Assembly: GCA_904066235.2 (NCBI GenBank)
Contig: CAJFCV020000004.1
Coordinates: forward strand, 2,852,001-2,916,000
Reading direction: 5' to 3'
Source of the DNA: Bursaphelenchus xylophilus
Taxonomy: Eukaryota > Nematoda > Chromadorea > Rhabditida > Aphelenchoididae
Length of the DNA: 64,000 bases
Of the stretch, positions 12,013 through 22,882 are shown piece after piece. The translations under genes and the position numbers were made by a program. A model generated the notes under the pieces. The model saw only the letters and a list, made by a program, of their open reading frames with translations, was not told the DNA's origin and ran no database searches. Each line of letters begins with the position of its first letter. The stretch's first letter is position 1.

Positions 12013-12244
12013 ATTGTATTTTATTTTCGCTGATAATTTATTTTGTTATCAGTATAACCTAATAATCTCATAAATAAATATTTAAATTTGAATTAACCCT
12101 TTTTCTCCACGAATTTAGCACTTTCAAATTTTTTCTGGCATTCCGTTTCATGTCGAAAATAATATTTTTTCGACGATTTTTTGGAAATCCGCGAAGTCTA
12201 GATAACGTAATTGAGATTTCCATCGGATTGCAAGCATTCCCCAG

Positions 12245-13768
12245 ATGATTAGCCGGAGTTTGAGAAGAGGTTGCATTCGAGCTTATTCAGCCGCCAGAAC
12301 CGCAAAATTCGATGCCAAGTTGAAGCCAAGCGAAGTTCTAGTCAACGTAGAAGCGCACACAGTGAGGTATTCGCATTATATTCCAAGTTTGGCGGACTTT
12401 GGTAAGTTATTTTGAACTTTTTTGTTGTTCTTCAAATTTTAGGTATTACTTTTGAAAAATGGTTTGGATGAAGAAGATAAAGATGGGTTTTGAATCCGTA
12501 TTTTGCCTAGCAATGCTGAAGAAAGGTTCTTCTTTCTTCTGAATTGTTGTCGAGCAGTCTTAGTTTGACTGATTAGAAAAGAAAACAATTTTTTGACAAA
12601 GGGGCACCATGAGTAATATTAGAGGTCAAAAATGTCCAAATTCTCTCAAATTTTTAATTACCCAATGACCCATAATCTTCGTGGGAGTCCTAACCTCCTT
12701 TCTCTGTTTGATAAATTTATTTTCAGGCACGGAATTAGTCGGGACAATCGAAAAAGTTGGTGAGGATTCGGATTTTAGTCCAGGCGACAGAATTTTCGCT
12801 GGAACTTCACGAACTGCGAATCTTAATGAACCGGTTCTGCTTCACAACTTCGACAACAAAGTAATGATACTGCCAGAGACCTTATCCGCTCCAGATGCGC
12901 TGGCATCCGTTGGGAATTACGCCTTGGGATACATGGCTTTGAAGAGATTGGCACTTGAGAAACAAGGGCAAGTTTTTGACTATTATTTCTTTGTTTTTAG
13001 TGAAAGATTTGCAATATCGATGCACATATGCCGTATTTTACAAAATTATTTGATTCGGCCCAGTCTTCATCATTTTTTTTCGTCGGCAGTCTCATGGATA
13101 ATATAATTTTTCAGCAATTCCATCCTTCTTCTTGGCCAAAATAGATCTCTGAGTGCTGCGATTCTCGACCTTGCCGACAATCTTTTCGAATGCGAAGTGA
13201 CAGGAGTATCGGACGACAAATTAATTCTGGAAAGATTCGAAGAGGATGGATGTGAAGCTCTGAACTGGAAAGCCGCGGATTTCCCTCAAAATGTGTTGGA
13301 TAGAACGTTCGGAAAGGGAACTGACTTTGTTATCGACACAGTTGGCGGTGATGCATTGGGTGTTTTGCAAAAATGGTAAGGATTTTCGATGAGAGGAAGA
13401 CTTGACTCAAATTCAAATTTTTTGAGTCAACTCTTTCCCTCGGTCAAAAGTGGCTTTGTTTGTTACCGGATGTTGTTTCCAGTGTAAAACCGAATGGTTT
13501 AATCTTCCTGCTTGATCAATCGTCCGGAAAAATCCCAGTAATTGATAGCAAAACATTGATTGAACGGAATTCCTCGATATCTTCCTTATCCATCCCAAAA
13601 CAGAACCCCGCCGACGTCCGACAAGCCTTCCACATGGCAATTCAAATATTGGAAAGTGGAATGCCTCGAGGAGTGAAGCCCATAGTAGTGGAGACGGAAG
13701 AGGAAGCAAGGAAGTCATTAGTGGACAATAAATTGATCGGCCAAGTCGTGATGATCCACAAAAATTAG
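12245..13768 (+). CDS. MDR-family quinone oxidoreductase-like protein, probably mitochondrial
   Basis: 314 residues from exons 12245-12401, 12727-12967, 13115-13375 and 13483-13768. The first residues MISRSLRRGCIRAYSAAR are basic and lack acids, as in a mitochondrial presequence. The body matches zinc-independent medium-chain reductases: TELVGTIEKVGED with PGDRIFAG, a LPETLSAPDALAS...GYMAL segment, FVIDTVGGDA, and VKPNGLIFLLD. The usual GxGxxG cofactor loop is replaced by LLLGQNRSLSAA, so NADPH binding is uncertain. The N-terminal GroES-like part is short. Intron 2 needs a GC donor (AAGG/GCAAGT): the nearby GT gives a frame that stops. AATAAA at 13796. The next gene begins within 200 bp on the same strand, so the pair may be co-transcribed. 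Confidence 0.85.
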
Positions 13769-13965
13769 GTTGTTATTGTTGGATAGTTGGTTTAGAATAA
13801 ATGGATTTACTACGTATGCTTGAGGAGATGGCCGCAATTTGTGAGCTCAAATGTCCGAAGCTTTTAAAAAAGATTCTCGGCTTTCACGGCGTGGGAATAT
13901 CTCCCCCCGGGCTCGGAGGAAATTGAAATGTGGGTGGACAGAAGCCTACTTTAGGGCTCTTCAGG

Positions 13966-16900
13966 ATGAAAGGACGACTCGTTTGTCTGTTCTGTTACTT
14001 TGTGTTGCCAAGTGTTGTTCAGGGAGTTGGATGTGAGTAATTAGAGGCTTTTTTGGTTACAGTAATTATGGGTTTCAATACTGGTATGTTGGTAAATCTT
14101 GCACTGTGCAATCAGGATGCCAGCGACAGCCTAAGAAATTCTGCTGCACGGTGCAAAAAGCAAGAGATTGCACAGTGCAAAAAGAACTTTTGTTTTCGCA
14201 CAGTGCATGTCGCAGAAATCACTCCAGCGACGTTCACTATGCAGAAAAGGTTGGGGTGCGAGTGCGTTGCTGATTTTCACCAAAAAATCCGAACTGTCCA
14301 CATTTTTGAACACACCCCCATTTCGAAAATTGAGAAAAATTAGGCGTGACATTTTATACGATGAAGAAAATTTTCAAATGTGAACACATTGCAACCACCT
14401 TGGCTTGCTGGTCAACCAATTCTGCAACCTTGAATATAAATATTGGCCCTATAGCCGATCTGCCCCAAAAGAAATCAAATGAAGGTGTGCAAAAAAAATT
14501 TTCAATTTGTTCCAAAAGGGGTGGTGTTCATTCAAGGGGGAGTGTTCAAAAAGGGGGAGAGTTCGGGCTCAATCGTGCTAGCGACGTTCCAAAGAACCGT
14601 AAAGTCGCTGGAGTGATTTTTGGCTCTTGCACTGCAGAAAAAGTCAGGTTGCAGCACCTGCCCAAAAATATATAGCACGGTGCAAAAAGCCACAAATTGC
14701 ACGGCGCAAAGAGAACTTTTGTTTTCGCTTGAGTGAAATTTGAGCCCCTCACCTAGGATAAATCTTCTGCAGAAGCTTCTGTAAAGACCTGTAATACTAA
14801 ATTTATGACATTTCAGTCAAAAATTTTGCTGATGACGTCTTCATAAAGAAGGATTTGGATGAAATCTCTAACAAGTCAACGATCATTGCCAAGCTCTTGA
14901 GGACCGTTGTTCCTGTAAGCAAGGAGTAATAGCGACTTTTTAACCATTGCTAAAAAATTTTTTGTTAATAAAATACTCTTCCGCATGAAATCTTTTTTTT
15001 TTCAATTTAGAGCCCTAGGGCGTTCCAGCCGTCTCAAGAGCAAATTCAACAAGAATTGACAGACCTACTGGAAGTCATCGGCAGGCAAAGGTTGGCTCTC
15101 ATTGAAACCAACGACTATTTGCAGTCAAAAGTTGGGTACAATAAGGTAAAATTTACTGAATTTTTATTTTGAGGTTGTTATCGTTTTGATATTATTATTG
15201 TAGCATTAAAAGAAAAAATTTTTTAGGACGTGAACGACAAGATCCGCTATTTTGATGGGTTGTTGAATGGTGATTTTAAAAGAATTACAAGTAATGTTAA
15301 CCTTTTTTTCAGCGTTATCTTACGATTTTACCATTCCGGGATTCCAGCGGCTGAAGGAGAAGTGTCAACATGTGGATGAAAGGCCTTATTCGTTGTTCAA
15401 TGTGAGTAAAACTCTTTATTTTTTTCACAATGAAAATATCTACACTCCATTTCAAAATGATAGACACGCCTATAAAATCTGCAATTGCGGCGTCGACGTG
15501 CAGTTGACGGATACGAAATCTTTACAGATTGAAAGAGGAGGTTTGAAAACCTATACCAAAAAATTATTTTTCTTATTGCACTGCAATTGCACTTTGCACA
15601 AAAGATTTTCCAAATTTTGGGTGTTTCAAAAAGATAGACACGGTTGCTATTTTCGCTAAAAACTTGCGAGTATGTACCCTATAGGGCCTGAAATTATTAG
15701 TATGACTGTATTGCAACTGTCTGGACTTCACCGAGCTCAAAATGCCCAAATTTTTGTTCAATTTTCTCGGAATTGCACATATACTTCCATTTTTTGCAAT
15801 CTGACCTGCATCTGTCAGAAGTCCACTTTCCATGGGTACAGACAGTGCAGAGGCGACCTATGGTATGTAATGGACTAGATCTAGTCAGTTTTCAGTGTTA
15901 TGCAACAAAGAAATGCGTATAAATTGCAACAAAAACTGATTCCGCTGCGACATGGTCAGCTTTGAAGGCTACCCTACGTTTCGAAACAAGCTAGATGCGA
16001 AGAAAAACTTCATGAGTGGAATGTTTAGGTTCTTATAAAAACGTTTAGATCGGTAGCATGTGCAGCTTTGCTTCAGCGGGTCCGCAGAGCACCATTATTT
16101 TATGAATCTAAGCGAAATAGGCTTAAAAATGGGTCAAAAACGGCGTTTTGGAAACTTGACCTTTTCTGGCGTTGGTCCGACGGAACCTGGACATAAGGCT
16201 TATGTAATAACGTTTGTCTGTGGTTTGTCAAGATAGTTCAGAGCTTTTTGGGTTGTGCAAACCACAGGCACCCGCTGGAGAAGCTTTAAAAGTGACGACT
16301 ATCGTTGCGAAATCAGTTTTCGTTGCAATTTCCACGCATTTTTTTGTTGCATACCAGTGAAAACTGACTGGATTTGGTCCATTACATACCACAGGTCGCA
16401 TCTGCACTGCCTGTGCCCATGGAAAGTGGACTTCTGACAGATGCAGGCCAGATTGCACAAAATGGAAGTATGTGTGCAATTCCGGGAAAATTGCAAAAAA
16501 AATCGGGCGTTTTGAATTCAATAAAGTCCAGACAGTTGCAATATAGTCATACTAATAATTTCAGGCCCTATAGGGTACATACTCGCAAGTTTTTAGCGAA
16601 AATAGCAACCGTGTCTATCTTTTTGAAACACCCAAAATTTGGAAAATCTTTTGTGCAAAGTGCAATTGCAGTGCAACAAGAAAAATAATTTTTTGGTATA
16701 GGTTTTCAAACCTCCTCTTTCAATCTGTAAAGGTTTCGTATCCGTCAACTGCACGTCGACGCCGCAATTGCAGATTTTATAAGCGTGTCTATCATTTTGA
16801 AATGGAGTGTACAAGAATATTTTTAGCAAGTCCGAACAATGCTCTTGTCAGTTTGCCACTCTGATATAATCCAGGCCGAAAACGAAAGTAAGAATTTTGT

Positions 16901-19900
16901 GATGACTTTTGACGGGTAATAAAAAAATTGATCAGAAGTCTTTTTTCGCCTCCCGACTTTTCTGGTCGACGACATTTTGGGTCAAAATAAAATCGATCAA
17001 TTCATGGTCTAGGACAGGCGGAGAGCCAAAAAAAAAGTTGCAGTAAGTGCCTACAAGAGCAGGCAAAGCTGAAGAAAGCTTGATGGAAGCTCGGTAAAGA
17101 CCCAACTTAGACTTGGCGAAGATTTCAGTTTCGCGACAAAGATACAGTGGGGGACTTGATCCAGTGGCAAAAAACATGCCATTTTGCATCCAGGAAGTAT
17201 CAAAAATGTGGCAAAATGCTTCCTTCTCCAAGTGAAAAAACTCCGATTTCAAAAGCGCGCCCGTTCTTTTTGTGAGGGAACCCTTCAACAGGGAGTTTTT
17301 TTTTCACTTGGAGAGGGAAGCATTTTGCCACATTTTTGATACCTCCCACAGCGTTCCGAACATTTTTTCCGCCGCCGATCGGTGTCGAAAAAAGGAAAAA
17401 ATGAAAAGTAGTGCTTACAAGTCGGTGCATATTTGGCTAGCCACAATAGATGTAACTAAACTAAAAAGTGGTTGTTAGACTATAAGAGATTGCCATTCCA
17501 CGTATACAAACTACATCATCATACCTTATGTTAATGTTGAGAAAATGATGATCGAAAATTATCAAAAATTCAACCTTCAGGTAAAAATAACTGTTCCTTC
17601 CAACCCTTAGGCACACAATTTTTTTTCTTCGATCGTGTGCAGAATTTCAAGAGCTACAACATAGACAGAATCAATAATTTTCCCTTAATCTTAGTTATGG
17701 TTGAAAAGGGCCTAATTTTGGCCGTTTTTGCACTTTTTTTTACTTATTTGCACTTCAAGATTAAAAAGTGAAGATATTCTATATAAAACGGATTGTCATG
17801 ATCATTGTGGTCATCCATGCCAAATTTCAACTTTTTCTGACACTCCAGAGTCGTTGAATACGAACTTGAATATGGAACCCAAGTGTACTATTTCTGTTGA
17901 ATAAAATCACGTTAAGCGCTCCAAAATCACTTCTTGAGCGAAAATATGTTGTATACATACACTCTGTGCATACTTTTTGTCATCAAGCCAAAATATATCT
18001 TTTTCATTTCGAAAGTTGAATTCAACAGGCAATTCTGACCAATGCCAAAGTGTGAGCTAGCAAACACTTACTGGAATTACCCGTAAAGCTGAGTTTGGCC
18101 TTTGTAATCGCGACCTAAGATTCATTGCGACCAGAAGTGCTGCAATTAATGCCAGCCAAGGATTTCATTACCGTTTTCTTACAAAGTTGAAGATACGAAG
18201 TTTCCATGTTGACGTTCGTATTCAACGACTCTGGAGTGTCAGAAAAAGTTGAAATTTGGCATGGATGACCACAATGATCATGACAATCCGTTTTATATAG
18301 AATATCTTCACTTTTTAATCTTGAAGTGCAAATAAGTAAAAAAAAGTGCAAAAACGGCCAAAATTAGGCCCTTTTCAACCATAACTAAGATTAAGGGAAA
18401 ATTATTGATTCTGTCTATGTTGTAGCTCTTGAAATTCTGCACACGATCGAAGAAAAAAAATTGTGTGCCTAAGGGTTGGAAGGAACAGTTATTTTTACCT
18501 GAAGGTTGAATTTTTGATAATTTTCGATCATCATTTTCTCAACATTAACATAAGGTATGATGATGTAGTTTGTATACGTGGAATGGCAATCTCTTATAGT
18601 CTAACAACCACTTTTTAGTTTAGTTACATCTATTGTGGCTAGCCAAATATGCACCGACTTGTAAGCACTACTTTTCATTTTTTCCTTTTTTCGACACCGA
18701 TCGGCGGCGGAAAAAATGTTCGGAACGCTATGCCTCCCGGATACAAAATGGTACATTTTATGCCACTGGATCAGGTCCCCCACTGTACAAGGTGAAAAAA
18801 ATAAATTTTTTTTTGGAAACGTTACTCCTTGCAGTAGAAATAGGCATGAAACTTAGTATGCCAAAATCCGAAAAAAAACTGTCGTTTTTTGCCGACTTTT
18901 GACCTGAAAATCTCAGTCGTTTCTGCAAAGCGCTCTCTGCGAGTCTAGCATGTCTTATAAAGGAATGTTATAAATTTGTGCCTACAGTGAGGGGCCTGAT
19001 CCAGTGGCAAAAAACGTACCATTTTGCCTTCAGGAAGTATCAAAAATGTGGCAAAATGCTTCTTTCTCCAAGTGAAAAATAAAAAAAACCGCGCCCGCTC
19101 TTTTGTGAGGGAAAGGGCGCGCCTTTCAAAACGAAGTTTTTTCACTTGGAGAGGGAAGCATTTTGCCACATTTTTGATGCTTCCCGGATGAAAAATTGTA
19201 TGTTTTTTTGCCACTGGAATTTTTCAAATCCGAGCGTCGCACTTGGGTACTTTCTCTGTAAAATTTTCAGGCATTGGTTAGGTCTGGTATGGGAAGGGTA
19301 AATGTCGAATCTAGTGAGAATAATATCATTTTTTAACATTTTTTTACATTTAAACTGCCGTTCCAGAAATCAGAAAGACAGTCGACAACATCCACCGGCA
19401 AATTGTGCAGTATTTCCCGGAGAGCGCGGAAGAGCAGCGAATTGTCAACAAAATGTTGAGCGAAGGTATGTATGCATTACATACGTCGACTTTTTCGTCG
19501 GCCATGAACGTAGCTACAGTTGGTAAAAAGCTACAGAAGGTGTTTGCAGCTACGTTCATCAACAAGTGCTTCAGCTAACAAAAAATTTTTATTTCAGAAC
19601 TAGGAGAAGCGGAGGACCCGATATTCTTCCTTGACTCCTTATTGAACGGTAAGCATCTCCAATCTCAAAATACAGTATGACAAAGCGCTCTTCAGACCTG
19701 TTGAACAACACATCGATGCTGAAGGGTGATTTTGTGGCGGCGATCAAGAAGTCGCGCGTCAATTCGGGATTCCGGCCGGGGTATGTTTGGACAAGCCTAA
19801 AAAACAACGGATTACAGTGGCGGACCTGATCCACTGGCAAAAAACGTATCATTTTGCATCCGGGAAGTATTAAAAATGCAGCAAAATACCTCCCTCTCCA

Positions 19901-22719
19901 AGTGAAACACTCCGATTTCAAAAGCGCGCCCACTCTTTTTGTGAGGATGCCCTTCAAAACAAGGTTTTTTAGCTGGAGAGGGAGGCATTTTGCCATATTT
20001 TTGAAACCTCCCGAATGCAAAATGGTACGTTTTTGCCACTGGATCAGGTCCCTCACTGTAATTACTCCATTGGCCGAGAACTCTATGAAAATTTGCTTTC
20101 AGTTGCATTTTGAAGTCGCTTGGAGTGGAATTGAAGTACGAGAGGTTCAAGTTTGCAAGAGAAGTCAACGTTTTCCGGCATGACTTGATCAAATTGGTAC
20201 GTTCGACCCAAAATTTTGCATGTATAAATTTTTGGCCATTGGGAATCCAATCCTCCAAAAATTAAGTTTCTCAGATTACGGTAACAGTATACTGCAATTC
20301 GGTCGATAAAAATCGACGGCAACTTTTCTCCTAGGAGCATTCGGCAAGTAGAAAAAAACGGATTTCTGCTAAATTTTACTTGCTCTTTCATAATATCAAA
20401 GTCTCATTTGCGGATCCCACGGACAGTTGAGACCATTTCCTTGTGAGACTTTGGTAGGGGAAGGCTCACTTGTCTCAGCTCGATTATAAATTTAACATTT
20501 GGTGGTGGAACTGATCCAGTGGCAAAAAACGTGTCATTTTGCATCCGGGAAGTATTAAAAGTATAGCAAAATGCCTCCCTCTCCAAGTGAAACACTCCAA
20601 TTTTTAAAGCGAGCCCTTCAAAACAGAGCCTTTTTAGTTAGAAAGGGAGGCATTTTGCCACATTTTTTTGATAATTCATGAATGCAAAATGTATATTTTT
20701 TGCCACTGGATTAGGTCCATGTAAGGAGAAATACTTTAGGTTGCGGATCACACAATATGCCTTGGTGCCCTTGGAACTCCAGGTAAACTTATTTACTTGC
20801 AACTAAAGAGTGTAATATCCGCATTTTAGAGAACAAGATGGCCGATGAAAGGAAACAACTGGCTGAGTTGGTCGATAAAATCGAAGAAAACGTCCTCCAC
20901 TACAAGGAGTTGATGTTGGTGCGTTTTTTTTCATTTTTATACATTAAAATAAGGTTATAAACAATGATGATTTTGCAGGAGCGATTCTGGATTCACGGAA
21001 TCTCAGAAGTGGACTATTCAGGTAAAGTTTTAACAAACTTTCAGCCGCTTTATCATAAATCATCATTTTCAGATGTAACGATAGATCGAGGGGACCTAAA
21101 TAAAACCGCAGCGGACTTGAAAGCAAATATAGAGCGATATGGCAATGCTGACGTTCGATATTCAGTAATCTCCTATTTGAATCGACCCGAACAGGTTGGT
21201 TCGAGTGTCTCTTGATGACAGAGGAAGTACTCCGATTTTTAAGCCAAAAGATGACAAAAATGCAACACTTTTTTGCGACGTGTGGCACGAAAAGTTTCAT
21301 GGCTATTTCTAACAGGGAAGTACTCCAAGTGCGACGCTCAGATTTTGAGGAAACTTGGCATATTTTTTTGACATGAAAAGTTTCATACTTGTTTCTACCG
21401 TAGAGGGTAATGATTCCACAAAAAATTAATTTTTTTCTTGCGAAACTGGCAAAGTTATGGCCAAAAAGTGTTTTTTTTTGTCTGACCGCTCTCCGCGTTT
21501 CGCGTACTTTCTCAAAGATCGTTGAATATTTCGGGGGCGCCTCCAAAGCGCGAGCTAAAACTTTCAGGTATTAATATGTCATCTATTCCCAATATACAGA
21601 ATTTTAAAAAAATTTGAGCGTCGCACTTGGAGTACTTAGCTTTTGAATATAAAATTCATATTGCAAATATTGTTAGGAGCCACATTTTTTTCAGATCGGC
21701 CATCCCCCGTCAACCTTTAATCTTGATTGTCCACCAACCCGATGCTTCCTGGAGACCTTGGGAGGGGTTTCGTTTCTGGTGATCCGAAACCCGGCCAGCC
21801 AGGATCCACAGATTTACCGGCGAGCCAGGGAGTGGTATCAAAGAAATGAAGACGAAATTAGAAAACGGATCGAGTAAGTGAGAGATTGCACAGAAAAAAA
21901 TCTCCCTTTTTTGGCTAAAAATATCAACGTGGATACTTTTTGATACCTTTTATATGTCTTATGGACACTTTTTGAGACCTTTTTTATATCTCATGGATAT
22001 TGTTTGATACCTTTTGTGTGTCTCGTGGGTACTTTTTGATACCTTTTATATGCCTCATGGACACTTTTTGAGACCTTTTTTATGTCTCATGTATATTGTT
22101 TGATACCGTTTGTACGTCTCATGAATACTTTTTGAGACCTTTTGTATGCCTCATGAATACTTTTTGATACCTTTTCTATGTCTTGTGGATACTTTTTGAT
22201 ACCTTTTTAATGTCTCATGGATACTTTTTGCTACTTTTTGTATGTCTTATGGATACTTTTTGATACCTTCTGTATGTCTCATGGATACTTTTTGATCCCC
22301 AAACTTAACCAAACCCCATTTTGGCCATTTTCCTTTCTCCAATGTTAAAAATTTCAGTGTTCTTGTATGTATCATGGACACTTTTTGATACCTTTTGTAT
22401 GTCTCATGGACACTTTTTGATCCCCAAACCTAACTAAATCCCATTTAGCCCTTTTCCTTTCTCCATTATTCAAAATTTCAGTGAAAAATCGACTCATTAC
22501 TTTGCCTTCTCCATCGTGGACAACATTCAGTCCTCCGTTGACTTGAAATCCTCGCCATTTGCGGGTACTCTGCTCTTGAGATTCTATGGCTTCGGCAAAG
22601 TCGAGCTCCCAACAGGAATCGCGCTGGTGAATAGCAACTCCGTAGAATGCGTGTATTACGAATGGAACACGTTCTTCCCGAAGAAAGATGAGGTCATCAA
22701 GTTCTTTCTCATCGTATAA
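13966..22719 (+). CDS. Secreted 511-aa helical protein, family not recognised
   Basis: Sixteen exons keep phase throughout: 13966-14032, 14817-14914, 15011-15145, 15227-15269, 15313-15401, 16827-16887, 19367-19465, 19598-19648, 19696-19780, 20103-20196, 20740-20782, 20830-20918, 20979-21021, 21073-21194, 21695-21873, 22482-22719. It begins with a signal peptide (MKGRLVCLFCYFVLPSVVQG) just after TTTAG and TTCAG acceptors. Residues 25-330 are mostly amphipathic helix and coiled coil (for example QQELTDLLEVIGRQRLALIE and AELVDKIEENVLHYKELML). The C-terminal 180 residues look globular, with a CPPTRC pair and GTLLLRFYGFGKVELPTG. No transmembrane segment follows the signal. Introns are full of transposons. 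I can name no function; a secreted or lumenal structural role is a guess. Confidence 0.75.
14094..14240 (+). repeat. CACAGTGC-type repeat (family D)
   Basis: Carries GCACTGTGC, GCACGGTGC, GCACAGTGC twice, and AACTTTTGTTTTCGCACAG. The same order of words is found at 32905-33030. In intron 1 of the 511-aa secreted protein gene. Confidence 0.6.
14421..14490 (+). repeat. Solo end related to the 39.5-40.2 kb foldback
   Basis: CAACCTTGAATATAAATATT followed by a TGCCCCAAAAGAAATCAAATG-like stretch parallels the right end of the foldback at 39538-40228. Intronic. Confidence 0.45.
14600..14740 (+). repeat. CACAGTGC-type repeat (family D), diverged
   Basis: Words GCACGGTGC and GCACGGCGC and the AACTTTTGTTTTCGC block align with the copy at 14094. 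Intronic. Confidence 0.5.
15443..16809. mobile_element. 1.37-kb foldback element, TA-flanked
   Basis: Left end CACTCCATTTCAAAATGATA and right end its inverse, both flanked by TA (15441-15442, 16810-16811), as in Tc1/mariner insertions. Arms of about 440 bp are nearly identical inverse copies (for example CAATTGCGGCGTCGACGTGC at 15483 and its inverse near 16762). The spacer has no coding capacity. It lies in intron 5 of the secreted protein gene, 18 bp before exon 6. Confidence 0.85.
17145..18785. mobile_element. Family B MITE interrupted by a later insertion
   Basis: Left part 17145-17346 starts CAGTGGGGGACTTGATCC. The right part resumes at 18738 with CGGATACAAAATGG and ends at CCCCCACTG. 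Removing 17347-18737 restores a complete copy, which dates the family-B insertion before the foldback inside it. Confidence 0.9.
17347..18732. mobile_element. 1.39-kb foldback element nested in a family B MITE
   Basis: Termini CACAGCGTTCCGAAC and (inverted) CATAGCGTTCCGAAC; arms of about 520 bp (17347-17870 and 18210-18732) are close inverse copies; central spacer about 340 bp. CCTCC is repeated at 17342-17346 and 18733-18737, a 5-bp target duplication (6 bp if the ambiguous C is counted). A GC-rich 5-bp duplication with a CAC start resembles Transib elements; that assignment is inference. No transposase ORF. Confidence 0.85.
18791..19258 (+). mobile_element. Family A MITE fragment split by a family B MITE
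   Basis: 18791-18981 matches the middle of family A (AAATAGGCATGAAACTTAG). The right terminus CGAGCGTCGCACTTGG reappears at 19229. The break is filled by the family-B copy 18985-19217, so B inserted into A here. Confidence 0.75.
18985..19217. mobile_element. Family B MITE, right end truncated
   Basis: Begins TA-CAGTGAGGGGCCTGATCC and runs to TTGCCACTGG, lacking the last 16 bases. It includes the usual CTTGGAGAGGGAAGCATTTT mirror block. Inserted into a family-A element. Confidence 0.8.
19815..20058. mobile_element. Family B MITE
   Basis: CAGTGGCGGACCTGATCC at the left and GGATCAGGTCCCTCACTG at the right, with TA on both sides (ATTA-C and G-TAAT). Complete copy in intron 9 of the secreted protein gene, 45 bp before exon 10. 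Confidence 0.85.
20501..20720. mobile_element. Family B MITE, terminally eroded
   Basis: CTGATCCAGTGGCAAAAAAC and the mirrored TGCCACTGGATTAGGTCC remain; the CAGTG ends are degraded. Intron 10 of the secreted protein gene, 20 bp before exon 11. Confidence 0.8.
21222..21648 (-). mobile_element. Two adjoining family A fragments
   Basis: 21222-21312 is a deleted family-A piece (AAGTACTCCGATTTTT ... ACGAAAAGTTTCATGG). At 21315 a second, longer A copy starts with GGGAAGTACTCCAAGTGCG and ends at 21648. The second appears to have inserted into or recombined with the first. Intron 14. Confidence 0.7.
21925..22425 (+). repeat. Intronic minisatellite, unit about 34 bp
   Basis: Roughly a dozen or more imperfect copies of CTTTTTGATACCTTTTGTAT plus GTCTCATGGATA in intron 15 of the secreted protein gene. 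Near the end, about 120 bp including a polypyrimidine tract and TTTCAG (22353-22358) is duplicated by the true acceptor block (ending TTTCAG at 22476-22481). Confidence 0.85.
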
Positions 22720-22882
22720 AATTGTACATTTCTTATGCGATAAATATCTCAAATCAACTTCAAAACGGCTGAAAAAGATTTCTTTTGAAATTCCCAAGCT
22801 CGTTTCAGACAAAATTTATGTAAATCTCTGAATAAACAAACAAATATTACTGTACATACCTAGTATAATATAAAAAATGTGA

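Noticed and set aside
21925..22425. Tandem repeats as coding repeats of the secreted protein
   Set aside because: Stops occur in the relevant frames and the array is flanked by a GTAAGT donor and TTTCAG acceptor; it is intronic.
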